A program made the position numbers and the translations under genes. Positions 1 to 6,998 of a stretch of DNA of 12,718 nt are shown piece by piece; the stretch's first letter is position 1; each line of letters begins with the position of its first letter. Under the pieces are notes generated by a model. It worked only from the letters and a program-made list of their open reading frames with translations, was not told the origin of the DNA and ran no database searches. The DNA is from Monosporascus cannonballus (taxonomy: Eukaryota; Ascomycota; Sordariomycetes; Xylariales): the NCBI GenBank assembly GCA_004154925.1, contig QJNS01000558.1, forward strand, positions 1 through 12,718, written 5' to 3'.

Positions 1-374
1 TAAAAAAAAAGGAGTCAGTAATATATTACTTGAAATACTGAATACTCGGTAACTAGGTAAGGTATGGCGCATGGCGTATTTTAACAAAAGACAGGGAACA
101 AAAAATTAAAAAGAAGAAGAATTTTTTTCTTGTTTTTCTTCTTGTCCTTTTAGATATTTTTGGCAATTTTTTATCATATCGTTATTTCTTTGAGCTTATA
201 TTCATATTTTTATGTTTTAGTACTTTTCCTACTTAAGTCTATTATTACTATATTTTTAATTTATTTTGTTTTACTATATAATATTGCCTGTTTTTGACAT
301 TTACGCAACGTCCCTATTTGTATATAATACCTCTAAGTAGTCATTTTCACACATGTATTTCCGAATATAACCGT
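1..374. other. AT-rich non-coding block, left edge
   Basis: This stretch is strongly AT-rich with long T and A runs and no believable reading frame. It resembles the other AT-rich blocks of the window, which contain decayed transposons, but I recognise no transposon motif here. The same kind of sequence continues from 517 to about 700 on the other side of the inserted mini-element. Confidence 0.6.
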
Positions 375-379
375 ATTCG

Positions 380-511
380 CGTAACGGCTTCACCTTATAC
401 CGCTGCGCCACCAGGGCAAATGATCGGTGGAATGATCGCAATTGTGCCAATCATCCTAGTTCTTACAGCTGTATATATACTAGAGCTCTTACGGTGGACT
501 AAGCCGTAACA
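380..511. mobile_element. 132-bp LTR-like mini-element, copy 1
   Basis: This balanced-composition insert in AT-rich DNA is clearly homologous to 7453-7582. From about 400 to the right end the two copies differ at only a few bases. The ends are CGTAACGGC and GCCGTAACA, a near-perfect terminal inverted pair. The other copy begins TGTTATGGC, so the expected TG...CA form has lost its first bases here. The flanks are ATTCG (375-379) and ATTTG (512-516), a 5-bp target duplication with one C/T difference. A 5-bp duplication and TG...CA ends are features of LTR-retrotransposon integration. An internal TATATA near the right end suggests a very small LTR or a TRIM-like solo LTR. An apparent hydrophobic peptide ending LLRWTKP crosses it; since the second copy sits inside a transposon frame, I treat that peptide as chance. 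Confidence 0.75.
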
Positions 512-784
512 ATTTGCGCTTATATTGTTTATATCTTTTTCTATTACTTTCTATCATATTTCATCCTAATACCCTTTTAAATTTATAGTCTTTCTCTATG
601 ATACATTTAATATTTATTTAACAAATACCAGTTTTCTTCACTCTATTTTTCGTAGTTTATATTATTATACTTTTTTCGTTGTTTTTCAAGTTTTTGTAAG
701 ATAACAGACAGCTGTGAGCTAGGATGAGGTGATCTCCGACCAGTCGTAGAGCAGATTCCAAGAAGTGAGTGTATTAGGATACTT

Positions 785-816
785 CCATCTGGCGTTTCCC
801 ATTAGCTGCCAGATGG
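785..816. repeat. Perfect 9-bp inverted repeat (hairpin)
   Basis: CCATCTGGC (785-793) and GCCAGATGG (808-816) are exact reverse complements separated by 14 bases. It lies just inside the change from AT-rich to balanced DNA. It could be a remnant of a transposon end or a chance hairpin; no target duplication is visible. Confidence 0.6.
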
Positions 817-836
817 TGGATTTATACTAGTGAGTG

Positions 837-873
837 GGTCGGTGGCTGATCGGTGGCTGGTCGGCTACCAGCC
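837..873. repeat. 11-bp tandem repeat running into a 7-bp hairpin
   Basis: GGTCGGTGGCT (837-847) is followed directly by GATCGGTGGCT (848-858) and a partial third unit GGTCGGCT. The end of the array forms the inverted pair GGCTGGT (855-861) and ACCAGCC (867-873) with a 5-base loop. The function is unknown. Confidence 0.6.
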
Positions 874-1572
874 TCATCCTCATAGAGGCTGTATTCTCAC
901 ACGTTGAGGGGATGGGGCGTTGGTGGAGGGGTCGCCTTATCGGGGAGTTCAGCTCTGGCCTTTTCTGCCTAGAGAATGACAGAGTAATGGAGAAAACTGG
1001 TTACCGCATTAAGGATGTGGTTTTCTTTAAAAGTACCGTCCTTTTTTCTGCTTTTGGACTTTAGATTCCAGTAAAGCATGAGAACTTTATTCGTTTATGC
1101 ATAGATCACCGGGAGCATAGTTATACCCGATAATACGAAGTAGTCGATTCAATTATTATTAACTCCGAATAAATAACCCATTACCCCTGAAAAATAGTTT
1201 TGGAGGGTTACCAGTTCTGATCTTACGTCCTTAAGCTTATAATTCAGGAGTTGATTCCTGTTTGGACTTTTGCCCACCTATCAACATACATGTTCCAAAC
1301 ATCTTTTTGCTTTTACTTGGGATTGCCTGCATATTTGGCAAAGGGTACGATATTACGAATCCCCTGAGACCTAAAGGGCCACTGGGAGTAACGCTTAACT
1401 ACTTTCTTGCGACCTCTTGGCCGGAACCACGGGATACGAAAGACAGCTCTGTCGCCCGCAACTGGGTGTGGACAAGCCACCTCCAGTTCAAGAACCCAGT
1501 TAGCGAGATTACAGACAGGCAGCTTTAGCAAATCGCTCGCGACGCGACGCGTGGGATGAGGTCCAAGTTGAC

Positions 1573-2157
1573 ATGAAGCAGTATGGAATAGGCAAAAGGC
1601 ATAGGCCGTCGGCTATGTCGGTCTTGGCCTGGGGCAACGAGATAATATTGGCCTCGTTACAAAAGGGGACGTCGTCGTTCAGCTATGAATATAGAGGAAC
1701 CCCCGTCCTCGAAACACTTGAGTTATGCCAGATTACTTGGAGGGAAGATGGACCGGGCGGTGGTGAAACTGATAAGCATCACAGGAACGAGGGGAAATGC
1801 GGCGAATTGATGGCTGCTTATTTATATTATTCCCAAGATTCGACAATCACTTTGGCCCAACGGAACGCAAGGATTGGCATAGTGGTAGAGAAGAGCAATG
1901 GATTAAAGAACACAGATCCCTGCGGACAGCCCGAGAATGTAAGTAAAAACCGCCGCCCTCCCCCTAAAGTGGAGTTTACTGAGCGGGATCTGACATATCG
2001 CAAGGATAATTGGGGTTGTAATCTGTTCGTGAAGAGGGAAGGCCTCATAGTTTTGGACGAACAGCTGGAGCCGGAACCATATGATTTGAGCACTCTTGCG
2101 GGAGGAGTTGTCGTCTCCAACCAGATTCAGCTATGTTCGGTTATAAGGAGGTTCTAG
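1573..2157 (+). CDS. Conserved-looking fungal orphan protein with one intron; deaminase-like Cys/Glu pattern
   Basis: The frame is open from the first Met at 1573 to TAG at 2155-2157 and reads as 194 residues unspliced. A canonical fungal intron at 1939-2004 (66 bp, phase 0) would remove 22 residues and give a 172-residue product. Splicing joins PCGQPEN directly to DNWGCNLF, which reads better than the Arg/Pro-rich retained stretch. Other visible blocks are SVLAWGNEIILAS (residues 16-28), a probable His/Asn/Glu block HHRNEGKCGE (69-78), LYY (84-86) and two later cysteines (C117 and C127 after splicing). A CxE motif followed by PC and a downstream Cys recalls zinc-dependent deaminase folds, but the spacing is not the standard PCxxC, so this is only a suggestion. 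The frame stays open upstream to 1504 with coding-like residues (AALANRSRRDAW), so the real start is probably in an unresolved upstream exon. It is convergent with the F-box gene; the stop codons are about 107 bp apart. Confidence 0.65.
   Translation: MKQYGIGKRHRPSAMSVLAWGNEIILASLQKGTSSFSYEYRGTPVLETLELCQITWREDGPGGGETDKHHRNEGKCGELMAAYLYYSQDSTITLAQRNARIGIVVEKSNGLKNTDPCGQPENVSKNRRPPPKVEFTERDLTYRKDNWGCNLFVKREGLIVLDEQLEPEPYDLSTLAGGVVVSNQIQLCSVIRRF
1939..2004 (+). other. Predicted spliceosomal intron (66 bp)
   Basis: The donor is GTAAGT at 1939, immediately after an Asn codon. A CTGAC branch-like motif lies at 1990-1994 and the acceptor is CAAG ending at 2004. Size, donor, branch and acceptor all fit short ascomycete introns. 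The length is a multiple of three and the intron holds no in-frame stop, so the retained form would also be translatable. Confidence 0.75.
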
Positions 2158-2264
2158 TAATGGGGTGTATCGTTTAGTATAGGTCGGAGGAGTTTGGTTG
2201 CTCGAAGGGTGCATCTCCTTCTTTAGGGCATGTGTTAGTCGGGGCCCGGTATCGTAAAGCCTTT

Positions 2265-3635
2265 TCACTCTAGATCCTCATTCAACTTGGTTATTTCAAC
2301 ATGGATGCCCGCTTGAACGCACAACTCTTTGAGCTGGTGTCTCATGCGAGGTCCCCATTCATCATCCATCCACCTTAGAAATAGACGAATTCCTCGCAAA
2401 TGGGGGTTGGAACTCTTCCAATCCCTGAGCCACAATCGGATGGCTTCCAAGAGATCAAGGTCAGTCCACGCATATTCTGCTTGAAGATACAAATCGTCTG
2501 TGATAGTTAAGAATTCAATGTTCCTTGGGACAACATCCGCAAACAGCTTTGACATGTCTGAGGTAAATCCAACCAGGAAAGGAAGTGGGGTCTCCAATCT
2601 TTTTAGCCTGTTAAAGCCAGTGATCAGTTTCCATGACCCTTTCGTCGTAAGGGGTCGTAATTCTGGTTCAGCTCGTGACAGACTCGACCGGGCAGATATA
2701 GATAGCTCAGTTAATGTGTTCTGAACGTAAGATAGATCGGCAACAATCTTGTCAAGGTCGATAATATCGGTGTAGAACTCGTCTTCCAAGTCATCCCGGT
2801 AAAACCAATCCCAGCGGAGTATCTTAAGCCCTCTAGTTACTGAAAGGACTCGACCGAGCTGCCCTTCTCGTATCATGTTTACATCCAATGAAGTAAGTGT
2901 AAAAGGGTCAGGCGGGTAGGGTGCAGGCCATATGAAAATGACAGGGTTATCGATTGAAACTGAGATGTGTTGGACCGACGGTAGATAAAAAAGCGGCAGA
3001 ACGTCATATGTGTTTCGTACGGTTGAACGACGACGGATGTCGGTATCTAGTTCGAAATATACTGCGCATCCTGTTCGGAGATGTTCAAATGTAGGTAAAG
3101 CGCGGCGGTGATCCCCAACGTCGCAAAGGGATGACCTGAGCATCATACCGATGAGTCGACTCCATTGTAGAACGTTTTTCCCGAGGTGTAAGTTTCTTAG
3201 GTTTCGGAGTTGGGATAGCAAAAGAGCAACAAAAGCATTCATTTCCCCAGCGCACAGTGCTCGTATCCAGAGGTCGCCGTACGCTTCTCCCATCATCTCA
3301 ATGTGTTTAATCGGCATGCCTAATTCAGCTCGGGTGACAGGGATTTTAGGAGCGCCGGAGCGGCGGTAATATTGAGGTTTGAAGCTGTCTCCGTCTAAAA
3401 TGAAAGATCGAATGTAAACAGCAAGCTCAGGCCTGTGCAATATGGTTCGCAACAATAAAGTGATGGGGGGGATTTCGGTTTTCGACCACGTCCAGTGAAT
3501 CTTTGAATAAAGGAATGGCTCTGCGAGCCTGCGCAATGTTTTGTTGACGAGACTCATCGCGTAAAGATCGGCCGATAACATTAGGTGTAATACGGAGTTT
3601 AGTATTTCCGTCGGACAGTCGAGAAGGAACGCCAT
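2265..3635 (-). CDS. F-box domain protein, 456 aa, intronless
   Basis: The N-terminus carries an F-box: LLDCPTEIL at residues 4-12, then SADLYAMSLVNKTLRRLAEP (21-40) and FLYSKI (41-46). This matches the fungal F-box pattern of a Pro-x-Glu-Ile-Leu start, an Asp-Leu core and a closing Pro-x-Leu-Tyr. F-box proteins bind Skp1 in SCF ubiquitin ligases and use their C-terminal part to choose a target. Residues 50-456 have Leu-rich, mixed segments such as LRNLRNLHLG and LTSLDVNMI that suggest a degenerate leucine-rich-repeat-like recognition region, without a clean repeat. The first ATG (3633-3635) has A at -3 and G at +4, a good initiation context. No intron is needed. Such genes are expanded and fast evolving in many fungi, and one lying between RIP-type blocks fits that habit. 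The substrate is unknown. Confidence 0.85.
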   Translation of the reverse strand: MAFLLDCPTEILNSVLHLMLSADLYAMSLVNKTLRRLAEPFLYSKIHWTWSKTEIPPITLLLRTILHRPELAVYIRSFILDGDSFKPQYYRRSGAPKIPVTRAELGMPIKHIEMMGEAYGDLWIRALCAGEMNAFVALLLSQLRNLRNLHLGKNVLQWSRLIGMMLRSSLCDVGDHRRALPTFEHLRTGCAVYFELDTDIRRRSTVRNTYDVLPLFYLPSVQHISVSIDNPVIFIWPAPYPPDPFTLTSLDVNMIREGQLGRVLSVTRGLKILRWDWFYRDDLEDEFYTDIIDLDKIVADLSYVQNTLTELSISARSSLSRAEPELRPLTTKGSWKLITGFNRLKRLETPLPFLVGFTSDMSKLFADVVPRNIEFLTITDDLYLQAEYAWTDLDLLEAIRLWLRDWKSSNPHLRGIRLFLRWMDDEWGPRMRHQLKELCVQAGIHVEITKLNEDLE

Positions 3636-4001
3636 CTTGGTCGCTTCGGCGTGTGTAGCAATAATAGCTTATGCACTGCGCGCGTGTATGTGCGGTCGGG
3701 TAAATAAGCAAATTTTGACCTTGAATGGTGCTGAGATAGATGGGAATCTTCAAGGAGAGGAGGTGTTTATGACGGGAATTGTATGGGTGTTGGCTTGGCT
3801 TTACAGGTGCTGTTGGCCCGCAAGTGGGGCCAGGTTTGAACGGAGAACCAACATGCATGAGGAGGTTGGTTACGAGAACTCGCTATTGGGTCTCCCTGAG
3901 ATCTATGTAGTGTCAGATATAAGGGACATCAGTTATGTCTGTATTGATGACTAGTTGCAAGTGCTCTAGAACGCGCACTGCACTTCAAGGTGATCTAGTC
4001 C
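3636..4001. other. Upstream region of the F-box gene
   Basis: This is a 5' flank of balanced composition. Frames on both strands (3637-3954 + and the overlapping minus frame to 3858) show no domain, and they cover the F-box start on one side, so I do not call them genes. I see no clear TATA box close to the F-box start. Confidence 0.4.
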
Positions 4002-4019
4002 CGGAACATATATGTTCCG
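4002..4019. promoter_or_regulatory. Perfect 18-bp palindrome, candidate dimer binding site
   Basis: CGGAACATATATGTTCCG is exactly self-complementary. CGG and CCG at the two ends separated by 12 bases resemble the everted or inverted CGG triplets bound by fungal Zn2Cys6 dimers. It lies about 370 bp upstream of the F-box start. It could equally be part of a decayed transposable element. A regulatory role is inference. Confidence 0.4.
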
Positions 4020-4042
4020 ATCAGAGGGAATCTTCCGTATAT

Positions 4043-4060
4043 GGGGTGCTAGAGCACCCC
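4043..4060. repeat. 8-bp stem-loop, GGGGTGCT / AGCACCCC
   Basis: Two exact complementary 8-mers are separated by two bases. It lies 24 bp from the 18-bp palindrome, so the 100 bp here are unusually rich in dyad symmetry. AAGTGC and GCACTT, at about 3959-3964 and 3979-3984, add another inverted pair just to the left. Confidence 0.5.
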
Positions 4061-4210
4061 CTGCTAGCTGACATGTAGCCTTAAGCCCTGGGTGTTCTCT
4101 AAAGGCTTGATGACTGATTATGTAAGATGTTGAACCTAGCAACGCCATGGCTTAGTTAACAGCCTAGTGAAAATTGCTTCTGTCACTCCGATACCTTTAT
4201 CTCTTGGCTA

Positions 4211-4342
4211 CCATTGTTTTTATCTGTATTTAAGAAGGGTTCACCACCTTCACCTTCTATAGAGGACCTTCTAGAGGTTATGCAACTTTTAATACATTTC
4301 TTTTTCAGTTATATGCTTCAATATATAATGCAGAGTTTTACA
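4211..4342 (+). mobile_element. Decayed LTR-like fragment (LTR-C family)
   Basis: This stretch aligns along its length to 12517-12650. Identical words include AGGACCTTCTAGAGGT (4263-4278) and CAGTTATATGCTTC (4306-4319). It follows a TATA-like TATTTAAG. The differences are mostly of RIP type: the right copy has GTGTGTGATG where this copy has ATATATAATG. I infer that it is the R/U5 side of an LTR promoter, partly mutated. The outer ends and a target duplication could not be found. Confidence 0.55.
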
Positions 4343-4379
4343 GTTATGAACCCGGTCCGGACTTTTTTTTAGCTGTGCT

Positions 4380-5697
4380 TTAATATATTTATTATATACA
4401 TTTTGTTAAAATTATTCGGAACCTTGCTGTCACTTTGCGGTATATCTACTGTTCTGTCACCTAGAATATCTATTAACCGTTGCACTTTTAGTTATCTTAG
4501 CCCGTCTACTTTTTGTATCACTTTTAAAGCTATAATTGCTCCTATCTCAAACTTTGACAGTTATTTTTTAAGGCAAAACCCTAGGTTTCTTCTTAAAAAA
4601 AACCCTTAAAAAGTATAATATTTTCGAATTTTCCATTAGTGCGAAAACTAGCCTACTATGATAATACATTAACTTTAACATATCTTAACCGCCATTTTTA
4701 TTCATTAAACCTATTCCATTTAAGCCTCGTTAATTTCAAGCAAAGGCGAGTAGCGAATAAGTTTTCGTTAAAGAAAATTATACTAAGTATTCGAAAGCTT
4801 TAAAGTTATATAACTGGAAGTAATTTTTATTTATCACCTTGAAAAAAGTTCTAGCTAAGGTTAACGTATTTCTAAACTAATTTATTTATCCCGATTATTA
4901 CTAGGTGTACTGGAAAAAGATTACGTTTCGAAAAAGACTAGTTATTTTGAAGAACGAGTTTAAGCTTCATAATAATGCTCGGATTTATAAAATTAACGCT
5001 CGATATAAGCAGGTGTTAAAAACCAACAAAATCTAAATAGATATTTAGCTATTTATATTCTGAAAAATATATATTAAAACCGCGGAGCTTTATATCCCAG
5101 CCGTTACAGGTTATTACTGCTATTTTAACTTTCCTAGAGTTATTAACGCTTATTTACTCAATTTTTCTATCATCTAAATTGCTACAGTAAAGTAAGCCAT
5201 ATTCGAAAGCAAGGATCTTATTAAGCTGCTACCGTATAAAATCTTATAAAGCGGTTCTAAAGCTATATAAGGTTGTGAAAAAGTTAAGGCGTTACCGTAA
5301 AACAAATATTATGAGAAACGTTCGGCGCTACGTCAAATGAAAAAACTTCTAATTAAACGAGTACATCGTTAAATAATCGAAATAATAACAGTTGGAATAA
5401 TAACAGCAAGGATTATAATAACTACCTATCGAGGAAATATCTTTATAAGAAGATATATATCTTTAAGGAATACCTTTATATATGTGAGAAGACTCGGCTT
5501 AACGAATAAATCGAAAACCTTAAAATTAAAAAGCAAATAAATAAACGTATCTCGAAAGCATATTTAGCTCTAAAATCTACGATTAAATACGCAAGGAAGG
5601 ATACGTAATACTAGGCTTTTCACTTAGCGTTTGCGCTTTTCGTCGAAAGATTTCCATTAGTTATAAGTTTATAAGCTAATAATGTTATTACCGAATA
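4380..5697. other. AT-rich, RIP-like relic of an unidentified repeat
   Basis: This long AT-rich block is full of TAA/TAG in every frame and carries no intact gene. On + a partly open stretch (about 5345-5610) is rich in Asn and then in Lys/Ile/Tyr. It could be a decayed transposon protein, possibly the Gag of the copia relic further right, but no zinc-knuckle or catalytic motif survives and I cannot classify it. The block ends at the TA that flanks the left MITE. Confidence 0.5.
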
Positions 5698-5868
5698 TAG
5701 TGAAGTGGGGCGGGGTATTACACCCATAATCAGGCTCGGCTGATCAGAAAGCCCGAGTTTCGCATGTATATTAAGAAGTTCTTTTTCGCCATGGGTTCAA
5801 CCCCTAGGCATCATCGGTCACCATCACCACTTAGCATGTCTTCTGTCATTTTCAGTCATCAAGGTTCA

Positions 5869-6257
5869 TGTTACAACCCAAGCCAGCTGGGCCTGCGAAA
5901 ACGGTCCAGCCAAGATCACAAAGCTACGCTAGTTCAGGGTCACGTGATCAGTGCTCAGCGGGTCTCAACTGAGCACGACTGAGCAGCACTGAGCAACTGC
6001 TCAGCAGGGCTCTGCTGAGCAGAGATGAGCAATAATAAAGGAATTAAGATATATACGCTCATTATTTCCATAGTCTAGATAGCACCAGCTTGCAACACTC
6101 ATCAATACCAATCGTTTGTGATACGCTTCTGTACCTTTGGTATTAAGAGACGTGACACGATCATTGTATCTATTGCTCAGATTCCCACGATACTTCTGCC
6201 AACATAAACCCGTACGACTTAGGTTTAATAGTTGGTTAAACCGCCTAGCTCGTCACA
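5869..6257 (+). mobile_element. Solo LTR, family A, copy 1 (389 bp)
   Basis: It begins TGTTACAACCC, ends CTCGTCACA, and is flanked by perfect GTTCA duplications (5864-5868 and 6258-6262). The right MITE contains the same site with a single GTTCA, which proves the boundaries. It is homologous to the inverted element at 10487-10878. The half downstream of the TATA box (from 6050) is nearly identical, while the upstream array is different. No gag-pol lies beside it, so it is a solo LTR left by LTR-LTR recombination. TG...CA ends and 5-bp duplications fit Ty1/copia or Ty3/gypsy integrases. Confidence 0.9.
5945..6055 (+). promoter_or_regulatory. LTR-A copy 1 U3 array of TGAGCA words plus TATA box
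   Basis: One TGATCA (5945-5950) is followed by CTGAGCA at 5969, 5979 and 5989 with an exact 10-bp period, then 6015, a shorter TGAGCA at 6026, and the reverse word TGCTCAG at 5952 and 5998. TATATA follows at 6050-6055. The 10-bp period places the sites on one face of the helix. This is likely an activator-binding array of the LTR promoter; the protein is unknown. Confidence 0.6.
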
Positions 6258-6378
6258 GTTCAACACCATCAATATAATCGGATTCAGTTCTTCATTTTTC
6301 GACAATCCTATTCCGTACCGTGATATAAAATAGTCATCTGCACCGATCAAGACTAATTCTCCCCACCCCAATTCAATA

Positions 6379-6998
6379 GCCTAAAAAAATTTACGTTTTT
6401 AAATACTTATTTAGACTTTTGCGTAAAAATCGCAAAACTAATTTCGTAAATATACACCTATTTACTATAAATAGAAAGTTTTTCACTAAAAGGAAATATT
6501 TAAATATCTTAGGCGAAAATATACGAAGAATTACGTTTATTACGTTAACAAAAAAGTTCAACATCTTCCTTTTAAAGAATTATTTATATATTCTTAAGAT
6601 ATATACCAACTTAACTTCGCATCATCTGTTTCAACAAACTAAGATTTATTAAAATTATAAGAACAATATCGTATATTATAAGGCGTTAAAAACGAAAATA
6701 GCGAAAGTTAACTAAATTAAACGTTAACCCGTTATATACTACATTAAAATTACAGCCGAAAATAACGATAATAATACCATCGATCTGATAACTTATACAA
6801 TAGATTGAAAAAAAAAACATACCGCCAGCTTCTTGGAAAATAAAAATAACCTAAAGAATAAAATTATTTTCGAAAACGAAAACGAAAATTTTGTTCCAAA
6901 ACCCCTAATCTACAAATTTCTACCTTTTAAACTAATTCTAGAATAAAAACTTCAATATAACAGCTTTAGTCTTCATCTAAAGCCCTTAGAAAAAGACA
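6379..6998. other. AT-rich decayed DNA upstream of the copia integrase
   Basis: This lies between the left MITE and the first recognisable copia motif. It would be where gag and protease of the copia element should be, but I could not find a protease Asp-Ser/Thr-Gly motif or a zinc knuckle. A 77-codon open frame at 6419-6652 (Lys/Ile/Asn-rich) has no recognisable domain. Confidence 0.4.

Larger units (their letters stand above)
517..1500. other. Intergenic region, AT-rich then mixed composition
   Basis: Positions 517-700 continue the AT-rich block. From about 700 the composition becomes balanced. I see no convincing gene up to 1500: the frames at 834-1064 and 1262-1528 have no recognisable motif and no homologue that I know. 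An upstream exon of the gene at 1573 may lie in 1260-1500, but I cannot fix its splice sites. The region also holds a hairpin (785-816) and a short tandem repeat (837-866), listed separately. Confidence 0.4.
5700..6376 (-). mobile_element. TA-flanked MITE, left copy, split by a solo LTR
   Basis: This is the inverted copy of 9192-9473. The outer end reads GTGAAGTGGGGCGGGG and the inner end CCCCACCCCAATTCAA, so the unit has terminal inverted repeats of about 16 bp with a few mismatches. TA flanks both sides (5698-5699 and 6377-6378), as in Tc1/mariner- or pogo-type insertion. Removing the 389-bp LTR and one 5-bp duplication leaves 283 bp, against 282 bp in the right copy. The strand sign only records opposite orientation to the right copy. 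Several differences are CpA to TpA type (GTATTACA against GTGTTACA, ATAATC against ATGATC), so this copy appears lightly RIP-mutated. It encodes no transposase; a frame starting in it and running into the LTR is spurious. Confidence 0.8.

Noticed and set aside
294..509. 71-codon frame ending in a hydrophobic peptide, as a small membrane protein gene
   Set aside because: The hydrophobic part is the mini-element, which recurs at 7453-7582 as a clean insertion with 5-bp duplications and LTR-like ends. The N-terminal part is AT-rich flank not shared by the other copy.
834..1528. Frames at 834-1064 and 1262-1528 as genes
   Set aside because: There is no motif or splice-consistent link that I can show. 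Part of 1262-1528 may be an upstream exon in another frame, but this is unresolved.
3427..3954. Frames overlapping the 5' end of the F-box gene on both strands
   Set aside because: They have no recognisable domain, and they overlap or shadow the well-supported F-box gene.
5785..5810. tRNA-derived SINE, from a GGTTCAA B-box-like word in the MITE
   Set aside because: The T-arm pairing is poor, no A box or cloverleaf was found, and the unit has terminal inverted repeats with TA flanks, which fits a DNA-transposon MITE.
5764..5982. 72-codon frame on +
   Set aside because: It starts in the MITE and crosses the MITE-LTR junction, so it is a chance frame.
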